Source: UBA5232 sp035370405
GTDB lineage: Bacteria; Patescibacteriota; Dojkabacteria; SC72
Length of the DNA stretch: 21,244 bases
Assembly (NCBI GenBank): GCA_035370405.1
Contig: DAOOVT010000013.1
Coordinates: 1 to 21,244, forward strand
Direction of reading: 5' to 3'
Position numbers and translations under genes: made by a program. The notes beneath the pieces are model-generated. The model worked only from the letters and a program-made list of their open reading frames with translations, was not told the origin of the DNA and did no database searches. This document shows, in pieces, positions 13,104 through 20,460 of this stretch; position 1 is the stretch's first letter, and each line of letters starts with the position of its first letter.

Positions 13104-16100
13104 TAAAACAAAAATGGGGGATTTTGATGCTCTCAAACTAACTCTAGCTTCTGCTAGTCAGATTCTAGATTGGTCGTATGGAGAAGTAACAAAGGCAGAA
13201 ACAATCAATTATCGAACATTTAGAGCTGAGCCTGATGGATTATTCTGTGAAAAGATCTTTGGTCCAACTAAAAACTATGAATGCTACTGTGGAAAATACA
13301 AAAAAATAAGGTACAAGGGCATTGTATGTGACAAATGTGGAGTAGAAGTTACATCTCAAGATGTACGAAGAGAAAGAATGGGACATATAGAACTTGCAAT
13401 TCCTGTGGCACATGTATGGTATGCATATGGTATTCCAAACAAAATGTCCATAGTTTTGGATATCCCTCATAAAAAAATACTTTCAGTCATCTATTACACT
13501 AGATATATAGTTGTTTCTGCAGATACTGAGCAGAGAGAAGCGACCTTAGTGAAAGCAAGAGATTTAAAGGAAAAAGAGATTAAGGAACTTCATAAACAAT
13601 TAGAAGAAGAATTGAAAGCAACTACCGATAGCTTTGAAAAAGAAATGAAAGAGGAAAAGAAGGCAAATGAAAAAAGTAAGGAGTTTAAGGTAAGTCAATT
13701 GGAACATAAAAGAAATCAGGCTCTTGCAAAAGTAAGAAGAGATTACGCCGAAAAAGAAGAAGAGATTGAATCTTTCTATTCAAAAATAAATCAAACTCTT
13801 GAGAAGTTAGAGGTTGGAACTGTTCTCTCAGAAGATGAATATTCTGATTTGGCGGAGAGAGACCTGATTTTCTTTGAAGCTATGATGGGTGCGGAGGCAA
13901 TAGAAAAACTTTTGGAAAATCTTAACCTAGAAGAAGAAGTAGCAAAGTTAAGAAAAAGATCAGAAAAAGAAAAAGGAGAGAAGAAATCTATGACCATAAG
14001 GAGAATTCAGTATCTTGAGGGCTTCTTAAAGAATGGAATTAAACCATCTAGTATGGTTATTAGAATTTTACCTGTTTTACCACCAGAATTAAGGCCAATT
14101 ATTCCTCTTTCTGGAGGAAAGTTTGCTACTTCAGATCTAAACGATCTATACAGAAGGATTATCAATAGAAACAATAGGCTCAAGAAACTGATGGAAATAG
14201 GAGCTCCTGATGTTATCTTACGAAATGAGAAGAGAATGCTACAAGAGGCTGTTGATGCTCTCATAGACAATTCACACAGACCCTCTAAGGCGATGATAAA
14301 TAGCAAGAGACTTCCATACCAATCTTTAACAGATGATCTAAGAGGAAAGAAGGGTATATTCAGAAAAAATCTTTTAGGAAAAAGAGTCGATTATTCTGGA
14401 AGGGCTGTGATTGATGGAGATCCTAGCTTAAAGTTTGATCAGTGTGGACTTCCAAAAAGTATAGCGTTGGAAATGTTTAAACCATTCGTCATATATCAGC
14501 TATTAAACAGAGAGCTAGCTCCAAATGTAAGAGTGGCAAAGGATATGATAGAAGAAGAGGAAGAGGTAATTTGGGACATTCTAGAGGAAGTTATAAAGAA
14601 CAAGCCAGTTTTGCTTAATAGGGCACCTACTCTACACAAATACAGTGTACAAGCTTTCTATCCGAAGCTTGTTGAAGGAGAGGCCATTAGAATCCATCCA
14701 CTAGTATGCAAAGCGTTTAATGCTGACTTTGATGGAGATCAAATGGCAGTACATGTCCTGTTAACTGATGAAGCAATTGAAGAAGCTAAAAAGGAAATGA
14801 TGTCTTCTCTTAATATTGTAAACATATCAAATGGAGAGGTTTTGGCTTCTCCTGCAAAAGAGATGCTTCTTGGTTACTACTTAATGACTGATTTAAGGGA
14901 ACAGAAAAATCCTAAAATATTCTGTGATGAGGATTCAGCCATAAAGGGATATGAAGAGGGAAATATTTCAATAGATGAGGAGATCATAGTGAGGGCAAAA
15001 GGCGAGGTACTTCATACATCTGTAGGTAGGGTCATATTCAACAGCATTCTTCCTGATGATTATCCATTTGTAAACGAACAGATTAATATTAAGGGTTTAG
15101 GGAAAATAATAAACAAGATAAAAAATACTAGAGAACTCTCAGAGCTTGTTAGAATTCTTGATGACTTGAAATCTTTAGGATTTAAGTATGCGACAGATTT
15201 AGGTTTCTCATTCTCCATAGATGACTGTAATGTTGATTTTGATTTGAAGTCAGAAATAAGGAAGATGGAAGAAAAAGATGAACAACTTCAGGAAAATTAC
15301 ATTCAGGGTCTAATAACTAGGAAGGAGAAAACAAATATTTCTATAAATATGTGGGATGATTTTGCGACAGAAATTGCCGATAAAGCATGGGAGAAATTGG
15401 ATAAACATAATCCTGTTCTTCAGATGGTAGAATCAGGAGCAAATGGAGGTAAAATACAGGCTGGGCAGGTTCTTGCAATTAAAGGTGTTGTTAGAGACTC
15501 TAGAGGAAACTTAGTAGCTATGCCAATTAAAGGAAACTATAGAGATGGTCTTAGTGCTTTTGAGTATTTTGTTGCTGCTAAAGCAGGAAGAAAAGGTGTA
15601 GCTGATAGGTCATTGAAGACTTCTTCATCTGGTTACTTAACTAGAAAACTTGTTGATGTTGCTCATGATGTAATAATTCGACATGATGACTGTGGGTATG
15701 ATGGAGAGGGATTAGCGATTAGAAGAGAGGACAACAGAAGGATAGATTTTAAAGATAGAATCTATGGAAGGGTTTTAGCAAAAGATGTTACAGCTGGTAA
15801 GAAAGTTATCGGAAAAAAGAACGAAATCATAACACAGGATATTGCAGAACAGATAGATGGAGCTGGAATCAATGAGGTCTTTGTAAGAACTCCTCTACTT
15901 TGTAAATCTCCTATTGGAATTTGTAAGAAGTGTTATGGATTGAACTTAGAGAATGGAAAAGAAATAGATATGGGAAGAGCTGTTGGCGTAATAGCGGCCC
16001 AATCAATCGGAGAGCCAAGTACTCAAATGACTATGCAGACATTCCATAAGGGAGGTGTTCAAAAAATAGATATAACACAGGGTCTTCCCAGAATAGACGA

Positions 16101-16974
16101 ACTTTTTGAGGCGAGGACACCGAAAGCTGAGGCAAATGTTTCATCTATTGATGGAAAAGTACATATTGATGTAGCAGAAGATGAGTCTGCCACAATTACG
16201 ATAACTGGAACTAAGAAGTTGGTTCGATACAATGTTGTTTCCAGAGCAAAAAGTTTACTTGTTGAAAGTGGACAAGATGTAAAGAATGGTGAGATTATGT
16301 TTATAGATGAGTATGGAGAAGAACGACAAGCTCCATTTGATGGAGTTGTATCCATCGAAGGTGGAATCCTAACTTTAGTTGGTACTGTCAAGGCTGAGGA
16401 ATCAATTCCAGTACTTCCTGGAGTGAGTATATTGGTCGAAGATGGGAGTACTGTGAGGGCTGGAACACAATTGACGGAGGGTTCCTTAGATCCTAAGAAA
16501 CTTGCAGAGGTTGTTGATATACTCTCTGCACAGAAATACATCTTAGATGGTGTTCAAGAAGTGTTTAATAAAAACGGAGTCTCTGTAGATGACATACATA
16601 TAGAAATAATATTGAGACAGATGGCAAGATTAGGTAAGGTGGTTGAATCAGGAGATTCTAACTATTTGATAGGCTCATTTGTTAACAGGTTTATGGGAGA
16701 AGTTAAGAATGAAATCTTAATGTCAGAGGGAAAGAATAAAGCATTGATACTTCCTGTCCTTTTGGGAATTAAGATATCCTCTTTGAATACTGAGAGTTTC
16801 CTTTCCTCTATCTCGTTCCAAGAGCAAGTTAGAGTCCTTACAAATGTTGCTATATTAGGAAAAACAGACTACCTAAGAGGTATGAAGGAAAATGTAATAA
16901 TTGGTAAATTAATTCCCGTAGGAGAAAGAGCCGAAGTAAAAGACTTTAAATCTCTAGAGGAGTTTAAAAATTAG
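13090..16974 (+). CDS. rpoC: RNA polymerase beta' subunit
   Basis: A 1294-residue beta' subunit. Seen: the N-terminal zinc site C65, C67, C80, C83; a charged coiled-coil-like insertion (about 155-240) before LSEDEYSDL...MGAEAIEKLLENL; FRKNLLGKRVDYSGR; the catalytic Mg motif NADFDGDQ (N544; D546, D548, D550); the second zinc site C868, C938, C945, C948; the trigger loop GVIAAQSIGEP...TFHKGG (966-989); TQGLPRIDELFEAR; and a C-terminal MKENVIIGKLIPVGE. The trigger loop reads PSTQMTMQTFH rather than the usual PGTQLTMRTFH, so the arginine next to the catalytic histidine region is Gln983. It starts inside rpoB with its own Shine-Dalgarno and is followed 24 nt later by rpsL, one transcription unit. 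No intein or split is present. Confidence 0.98.
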   Translation: MKKNSKTKMGDFDALKLTLASASQILDWSYGEVTKAETINYRTFRAEPDGLFCEKIFGPTKNYECYCGKYKKIRYKGIVCDKCGVEVTSQDVRRERMGHIELAIPVAHVWYAYGIPNKMSIVLDIPHKKILSVIYYTRYIVVSADTEQREATLVKARDLKEKEIKELHKQLEEELKATTDSFEKEMKEEKKANEKSKEFKVSQLEHKRNQALAKVRRDYAEKEEEIESFYSKINQTLEKLEVGTVLSEDEYSDLAERDLIFFEAMMGAEAIEKLLENLNLEEEVAKLRKRSEKEKGEKKSMTIRRIQYLEGFLKNGIKPSSMVIRILPVLPPELRPIIPLSGGKFATSDLNDLYRRIINRNNRLKKLMEIGAPDVILRNEKRMLQEAVDALIDNSHRPSKAMINSKRLPYQSLTDDLRGKKGIFRKNLLGKRVDYSGRAVIDGDPSLKFDQCGLPKSIALEMFKPFVIYQLLNRELAPNVRVAKDMIEEEEEVIWDILEEVIKNKPVLLNRAPTLHKYSVQAFYPKLVEGEAIRIHPLVCKAFNADFDGDQMAVHVLLTDEAIEEAKKEMMSSLNIVNISNGEVLASPAKEMLLGYYLMTDLREQKNPKIFCDEDSAIKGYEEGNISIDEEIIVRAKGEVLHTSVGRVIFNSILPDDYPFVNEQINIKGLGKIINKIKNTRELSELVRILDDLKSLGFKYATDLGFSFSIDDCNVDFDLKSEIRKMEEKDEQLQENYIQGLITRKEKTNISINMWDDFATEIADKAWEKLDKHNPVLQMVESGANGGKIQAGQVLAIKGVVRDSRGNLVAMPIKGNYRDGLSAFEYFVAAKAGRKGVADRSLKTSSSGYLTRKLVDVAHDVIIRHDDCGYDGEGLAIRREDNRRIDFKDRIYGRVLAKDVTAGKKVIGKKNEIITQDIAEQIDGAGINEVFVRTPLLCKSPIGICKKCYGLNLENGKEIDMGRAVGVIAAQSIGEPSTQMTMQTFHKGGVQKIDITQGLPRIDELFEARTPKAEANVSSIDGKVHIDVAEDESATITITGTKKLVRYNVVSRAKSLLVESGQDVKNGEIMFIDEYGEERQAPFDGVVSIEGGILTLVGTVKAEESIPVLPGVSILVEDGSTVRAGTQLTEGSLDPKKLAEVVDILSAQKYILDGVQEVFNKNGVSVDDIHIEIILRQMARLGKVVESGDSNYLIGSFVNRFMGEVKNEILMSEGKNKALILPVLLGIKISSLNTESFLSSISFQEQVRVLTNVAILGKTDYLRGMKENVIIGKLIPVGERAEVKDFKSLEEFKN

Positions 16975-16985
16975 TTGATTTTGTA

Positions 16986-16991
16986 TATAAT
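16986..16991 (+). promoter_or_regulatory. -10 hexamer 7 nt before rpsL
   Basis: A perfect TATAAT in the 24-nt rpoC-rpsL gap, 7 nt before the rpsL ATG. Suggests an internal promoter giving a leaderless rpsL-rpsG mRNA. The -35 position is AT-only (TTTAAA at 17-nt spacing). Confidence 0.45.
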
Positions 16992-16998
16992 AAGCACT

Positions 16999-17418
16999 AT
17001 GCCAACAATAAATCAGTTAGTAAGAAAACCTAGGAAATCGAGTCAAAAGAAAGCAAAGCATACTCAATTGGCTAGAGATTTCAATCCATTGAAAAATAGA
17101 TACAAGAAGACACCAAATCCTTTCAAGAGAGGTGTATGTCTTCAGGTTAAAACAATGACACCTAAAAAGCCTAATTCAGCTTTAAGAAAAGTTGCTAAAG
17201 TTAGAATGTCTAACGGAATGGAAGTTACAGCATATATTCCAGGAGAAGGACATAATCTTCAAGAACACTCGGTTGTGCTACTTAAGGCTGGACGAAAAAG
17301 GGATCTCCCTGGTGTAAAATACATTGTAGTCAGAGGAAAATATGATGCTGGTGGCGTAAAAGGAAGGAAAAAAGCAAGATCGAAGTATGGAGTTAAGAGA
17401 GAAGATGCTGAAAAATAG
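16999..17418 (+). CDS. rpsL: 30S ribosomal protein S12
   Basis: A 139-residue S12, the decoding-centre protein of the 30S subunit. I place the start at the ATG giving MPTINQLVRKPR, the family N-terminus. An in-frame TTG 24 nt upstream, directly after the rpoC stop, would add eight unrelated hydrophobic residues. Seen: KRGVCLQV, TMTPKKPNSALRKVAKVR with the lysine at the streptomycin-sensitive position, GHNLQEHSVVLLKAGRKRDLPGV with the conserved loop around the modified aspartate, and RSKYGVKR near the C-terminus. About 13 extra residues lie before KRGVC compared with E. coli, as in Firmicutes-type S12. No Shine-Dalgarno; a TATAAT is 7 nt before the ATG. It is followed by rpsG after 28 nt. Confidence 0.97.
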   Translation: MPTINQLVRKPRKSSQKKAKHTQLARDFNPLKNRYKKTPNPFKRGVCLQVKTMTPKKPNSALRKVAKVRMSNGMEVTAYIPGEGHNLQEHSVVLLKAGRKRDLPGVKYIVVRGKYDAGGVKGRKKARSKYGVKREDAEK

Positions 17419-17429
17419 TTATTTTTAAT

Positions 17430-17435
17430 TATAAT
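17430..17435 (+). promoter_or_regulatory. -10-like TATAAT before rpsG
   Basis: A perfect TATAAT in the 28-nt rpsL-rpsG gap, 11 nt before the ATG at 17447. The gap has no Shine-Dalgarno. A transcript from here would have a leader of about 5 nt. Confidence 0.3.
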
Positions 17436-17446
17436 TTGTTCTAATA

Positions 17447-17917
17447 ATGAGAGGAAAACGAGCAAAAAGAAAAGCACAAAAAGTTGATAGTAAGTATGGA
17501 AGTCCAATAATAGGGAGACTCATTACTAAAGTGATGCAAGATGGAAAGAAAAGTGTTGCTGAAGATTTGGTATATACGGCAGTTGAAAATGGTGCAAGTT
17601 CTGTAAAAGAGGAAGATGTTGTTACATTTGTTAACAAGGCCATAGATAATGTAAGGCCATCTCTGGAAATAAAAGCTAGAAGAGTTGGTGGTGCAAACTA
17701 CCAAGTTCCTATGCCTGTTTCTCCAAGAAGGCAGGAAACACTAGCTGTAAGATGGATAGTTGAGATTTCTAGAAATAAAAGTGGAAAATCGTTTGATAAA
17801 ATACTGATGGAAGAATTAGTTAACGCATATAAAGGAGAAGGTGATGCAGTCAGAAAGAAAGAAGAGACTGAAAGAATGGCTGAGGCTAACAAAGCCTTTG
17901 CACATTTCAGGTGGTAG
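17447..17917 (+). CDS. rpsG: 30S ribosomal protein S7
   Basis: A 156-residue S7, the primary binder that nucleates the 30S head and lines the exit site. Seen: a basic N-terminus (MRGKRAKRKAQK), YGSPIIGRLITKVMQDGKKSVAEDLV, RRVGGANYQVPMPVSPRR, RQETLAVRWIVE and the C-terminal MAEANKAFAHFRW; length is normal. In most bacteria rpsG is followed by fusA and tuf; here the next gene converges from the other strand after 5 nt, so the unit ends with rpsG and no room is left for a separate terminator. A possible pairing of AGGTGG at 17909 with CCACCT at 17951 has too long a loop to be convincing. Confidence 0.97.
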   Translation: MRGKRAKRKAQKVDSKYGSPIIGRLITKVMQDGKKSVAEDLVYTAVENGASSVKEEDVVTFVNKAIDNVRPSLEIKARRVGGANYQVPMPVSPRRQETLAVRWIVEISRNKSGKSFDKILMEELVNAYKGEGDAVRKKEETERMAEANKAFAHFRW

Positions 17918-17922
17918 AAATA

Positions 17923-18864
17923 TTACTTTGTACTTTCAATCCTTTCCCACCCACCTTTAGGCATTCCTTTTTTAAGGATTTTCTGTTGCCACCAAATCAC
18001 TATCCAAGTGATTAATCTAACTGGAAATAACTCGACAGACCACAGAAACTGTTTAAAACTTTTTGCATATCTTAATACAAAGAATGTATATCTTAACTCA
18101 ATAAAGAAACTTCTCGATTGTTTATCTCTCTTGAATATTCCAAATCTCTTAAGTTGCGAGAAACCACCAAGAGATCTAGCTTTTTGTTTCAAATAATCCT
18201 TAAAATTTGTAGGATACTTAACATAACAAATTGCTTCAGGTGCATATCCTATTTCTTTCCCGAGATTCCTTATGGCATATGAAATATATGCATCATCAGA
18301 TAGGACATCTTTTGGTATTTTGATATCATAATTTCTCATTGCCATAATATATCCACTCATTGGGAAAAAAGTATCTCTGCTCATATAATAATCCTTTCCT
18401 TCTACCTTGCTCATGAGCTTTGTTCTTCTGTGATGAGCAGAATCTGAAAGTAAATGCCCCCAATATGAATATTTGTTAGTTATCTCATCGGCCGATACAG
18501 GTCTCCCACTTACACCTCCAATATTATTATCTTGGAAAGGTTCTAGTAATTTCTTTACTGCATTTCTTTCAAAAAATGTATCACCATCTGTCAATATCAC
18601 AATATCACCTTTTGCTTTCCTTAATGCCATTCTTAATGCGTATGGTTTTCCTTTTTTCGGATCTTTTATCTGTAGAAACTGTTTCTTAGAAAGTTTAAGC
18701 TTGTTAGCTTCTTTTTTTCCTGCTTTTAATGTAAGAGAATCAGGTGATACTTGGATAATTTCAAAGGGAGACTTTATACCAGAATATTTTTTATTCGCAA
18801 TTGAAGAAATACATCTACCGACAGTCTTAGGTTCTTTGAAAGACACTATGATTACACTGACCAT
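17923..18864 (-). CDS. family 2 (GT-A fold) glycosyltransferase
   Basis: A 313-residue GT2 enzyme if started at the ATG giving MVSVIIVSFKEP; a TTG three codons upstream is the alternative. Seen: the nucleotide-binding N-terminus VSVIIVSFKEPKTVGRCISSI, GKPYALRMALRKAKGDIVILTDGDT with the metal-binding D93-x-D95, a later acidic LSDDAY (188-193) suited to the catalytic base, and QKARSLGG (227-234), a QxxRW-like processivity motif lacking its Trp. The C-terminus (about 253-297) is aromatic and basic with a short hydrophobic stretch (281-293), so membrane association is likely. The closest families build polysaccharides (cellulose/chitin/hyaluronan synthase-like catalytic domains), but the donor and product are not readable. 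It follows rplY after 16 nt. TATTAT lies 8 nt before the chosen ATG, supporting that start. Confidence 0.85.
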   Translation of the reverse strand: MVSVIIVSFKEPKTVGRCISSIANKKYSGIKSPFEIIQVSPDSLTLKAGKKEANKLKLSKKQFLQIKDPKKGKPYALRMALRKAKGDIVILTDGDTFFERNAVKKLLEPFQDNNIGGVSGRPVSADEITNKYSYWGHLLSDSAHHRRTKLMSKVEGKDYYMSRDTFFPMSGYIMAMRNYDIKIPKDVLSDDAYISYAIRNLGKEIGYAPEAICYVKYPTNFKDYLKQKARSLGGFSQLKRFGIFKRDKQSRSFFIELRYTFFVLRYAKSFKQFLWSVELFPVRLITWIVIWWQQKILKKGMPKGGWERIESTK

Positions 18865-18872
18865 AAGAAACA

Positions 18873-18878
18873 ATAATA
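18873..18878 (-). promoter_or_regulatory. -10-like TATTAT 8 nt before the glycosyltransferase start
   Basis: In the short gap after rplY the minus strand has TATTAT (5 of 6 matches to TATAAT) 8 nt before the ATG at 18864. No Shine-Dalgarno is visible. Confidence 0.3.
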
Positions 18879-18880
18879 TG

Positions 18881-19546
18881 TTATTCTTCTTTCTTTGCTT
18901 CCTCCTGAACTCCCTCAGTTGGAGTTTGTCCTTCGGTAGTTTCTCCTTCTGTAGTAACTTCCTCCTCAGGGGCTGTTTCTACAATTTCTTCTTGCTGCAT
19001 TTCGGTTATTGTTACCACTGTAGCATTTTTAATATCATCATTTACAAAGGAAATATTCTCGGGTATGTGCAAATCAGAAACGGTAATTGTTTGTCCAGGG
19101 TGCTCTAATGAAGAGACATCAATATCTATGTGTGGAATTAAATCTTTTACTTTGCATTTTACTTCTAATGAAGGCATAACCTGTACAAGGACTCCTAAGT
19201 TATTCTTAACTGCAGGAGAAATTCCAATAATATTGAAAGGAATTGAAAAAACCATATCTTTAGTTTCATCTATTTCGAAAAATGATACATGACGAATTTC
19301 GTCGGTTACAGGATTAGTATCAATTTCTTTGACAACCACTTTCATGTTTTTTTCACCAAGCTGAGCATCTATAATTGTTGCAGAAGTAGCCTCTTTCAAT
19401 ATTTTCTTTGCAATTGAAGAGTCAATCATAATCGGAGTAGATTCAGTTTTAGAATTGTATACAACTGCTGGAGTTTTTCCTTCTTTCAAAAGAACCTTAG
19501 CCTTTTTTGCCTTTGGATCTCTTTTTTCAAACAATATCTTTTCCAT
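18881..19546 (-). CDS. rplY: 50S ribosomal protein L25/CTC (TL5 family)
   Basis: A 221-residue general-stress type L25, which binds 5S rRNA at the central protuberance. Residues about 1-90 are the L25 domain (FEKRDPKAKKAKVLLKEGKTPAVVYNSK, then VKEIDTNPVTDEIRHVSFFEID). Residues about 95-182 are the C-terminal CTC beta domain (VFSIPFNIIG, GVLVQVMPSLEVKC, IDIDVSSLEHPGQTITVSDL). Residues 183-221 are a disordered tail rich in Glu and Thr, common in CTC proteins. It leads a short minus-strand unit with the glycosyltransferase and diverges from hrcA across 180 nt. Its promoter fits sigma-70, with about 30 nt of leader lacking a Shine-Dalgarno. The product is certain; the pairing with a glycosyltransferase has no obvious functional meaning. 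Confidence 0.95.
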   Translation of the reverse strand: MEKILFEKRDPKAKKAKVLLKEGKTPAVVYNSKTESTPIMIDSSIAKKILKEATSATIIDAQLGEKNMKVVVKEIDTNPVTDEIRHVSFFEIDETKDMVFSIPFNIIGISPAVKNNLGVLVQVMPSLEVKCKVKDLIPHIDIDVSSLEHPGQTITVSDLHIPENISFVNDDIKNATVVTITEMQQEEIVETAPEEEVTTEGETTEGQTPTEGVQEEAKKEE

Positions 19547-19582
19547 GAGTTATTCAGTAATAGTGATTATTTATGTGTTGCG

Positions 19583-19611
19583 AGTATATCAAATTTGAAA
19601 GAACAGAGCAA
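19583..19611 (-). promoter_or_regulatory. rplY promoter
   Basis: On the minus strand TTGCTC (19606-19611), 17 nt, then TATACT (19583-19588). The -10 matches 5 of 6 and the -35 matches 3 of 6 (the TTG). It gives a leader of about 30 nt before the ATG at 19546. Confidence 0.55.
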
Positions 19612-19646
19612 GACATACGAATAGTTAAGGAGGCAGTGAAGATCAT

Positions 19647-19699
19647 TGTTAAAAATTTTAATCTTAGTACTTGACAGTATGATTTCTATTAAATATACT
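19647..19699 (+). promoter_or_regulatory. hrcA-grpE-dnaK promoter with UP-like element
   Basis: TTGACA (19671-19676), a 17-nt spacer and TATACT (19694-19699): a perfect -35 and a 5-of-6 -10 at ideal spacing, the best sigma-70 promoter in the window. An A/T palindrome, TTAAAAATTTTAA (19649-19661), lies at the UP-element position. The predicted RNA start is about 19706, leaving a leader of about 21 nt without a Shine-Dalgarno. Confidence 0.8.
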
Positions 19700-19725
19700 T
19701 AGCAGATAATCTTATCCTTTGCTAA
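19699..19725 (+). promoter_or_regulatory. degenerate CIRCE-type HrcA operator
   Basis: Arms TTAGCAGAT (19699-19707) and CTTTGCTAA (19717-19725) flank a 9-nt spacer, the exact 9-9-9 layout of CIRCE (TTAGCACTC and GAGTGCTAA). The outer six bases of each arm are identical to CIRCE; the inner three differ. It begins at the last base of the -10, covers the predicted RNA start and ends 1 nt before the hrcA ATG. A second, perfect inverted repeat (GATAA, TC, TTATC; 19705-19716) is nested inside. The adjoining repressor gene supports an autoregulatory operator. Confidence 0.75.
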
Positions 19726-19726
19726 T

Positions 19727-20452
19727 ATGGATCTTACAGAAAGACAAAAGGAGATACTTTTGGCCGTGATCCACGAATTCATGGAAGAACCAGAAGAAGT
19801 TGGTTCGCTGTCGCTCGTTGAAAAATATAATTTGGGAGTAAGCTCAGCTACAATCCGAAATGAAATGGTTAAGCTAATGAGGCTAGGATTGTTGGAAAAA
19901 AGTCATGTGTCTTCAGGAAGGCTTCCAACAGATCAAGCCATTAGGTTTTATGTTTCGGAGGTGCTTAACAATGGAAAGTTAAATCCATTAATATCTGTAG
20001 AAATTCGTCAAGGAATTTTTAGAGACAGGTTTTCTAAAGATACAGTTATAAATTCGATTTTAGAAATAGTTTCTAAAGAATCAGAATCATTAGTCTTCAT
20101 AATTTTGGATGAAGAGGTTAGATATTATGGAATGTCAAATATACTAAAATATGATGAGTTTAAGGATGTTGATAAAATTACAACGATATTTGACATACTT
20201 GAGGATAAGAGTTTTCTTTTGAATTTAGTTGAGAAATACTCTGGATCTGGTGTTTCTCTGCTAATAGGGAAAGAGCTCTGTATAGAGAAAATGTGTGATT
20301 GTGCAATAGCTTTTACAAAAATTCCTTTCTGGGATACTGAAAAAGCGTATGTAGGAATTATAGGATCCAAGAGAATGGATTATTCGAAAATAATACCTGT
20401 ACTAGATGAGGTCAGAAATTCTCTAGAATCGTCTATGGCAGGGTGGAATTAA
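19727..20452 (+). CDS. hrcA: heat-inducible transcription repressor HrcA, short form
   Basis: A 241-residue repressor of the heat-shock operon. Residues about 1-85 match the HrcA winged-helix domain closely: LTERQKEILLAVIHEFM, EVGSLSLVEKYNLGVSSATIRNEM with the recognition helix, LGLLEKSHVSSGRLPTDQAIRFYV. Residues about 95-241 correspond to the GAF-like and dimerisation region, ending in VGIIGSKRMDYSKIIPVLDEVRNSLESSM, the family's conserved C-terminus. Typical HrcA is about 340 residues, so roughly 100 are missing from the middle while both ends are intact, which argues against frameshift truncation. It begins the hrcA-grpE-dnaK unit, followed by grpE after 17 nt. It lies directly behind a CIRCE-like operator, so autoregulation is expected. 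Confidence 0.9.
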   Translation: MDLTERQKEILLAVIHEFMEEPEEVGSLSLVEKYNLGVSSATIRNEMVKLMRLGLLEKSHVSSGRLPTDQAIRFYVSEVLNNGKLNPLISVEIRQGIFRDRFSKDTVINSILEIVSKESESLVFIILDEEVRYYGMSNILKYDEFKDVDKITTIFDILEDKSFLLNLVEKYSGSGVSLLIGKELCIEKMCDCAIAFTKIPFWDTEKAYVGIIGSKRMDYSKIIPVLDEVRNSLESSMAGWN

Positions 20453-20454
20453 TT

Positions 20455-20460
20455 TAGCAT
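20455..20460 (+). promoter_or_regulatory. TAGCAT motif 9 nt before grpE
   Basis: TAGCAT in the 17-nt hrcA-grpE gap, 9 nt before the grpE ATG, the same hexamer and distance as at ftsK and the MraY-like gene. It overlaps TTAGCA, the outer half of a CIRCE arm, but no second arm follows. Confidence 0.25.

Noticed and set aside
16059..16541. Minus-strand 160-codon open frame in rpoC
   Set aside because: Ser/Thr-rich shadow of the conserved rpoC C-terminal region; no promoter or start context.
16975..16998. TTG start extending S12 by eight residues
   Set aside because: The S12 family begins at MPTINQLVRK; the extension is hydrophobic and unrelated, and it would erase the short intergenic TATAAT.
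17909..17956. AGGTGG/CCACCT pairing as a terminator for rpsG
   Set aside because: Six base pairs with a 36-nt loop, inside the end of the convergent gene, and no adjoining U-tract at the right distance.
19628..19657. AGGAGG in the rplY-hrcA intergenic region
   Set aside because: No ATG follows at a usable distance; the GTG 2 nt later opens only 12 codons. It lies upstream of the hrcA promoter, so probably chance.
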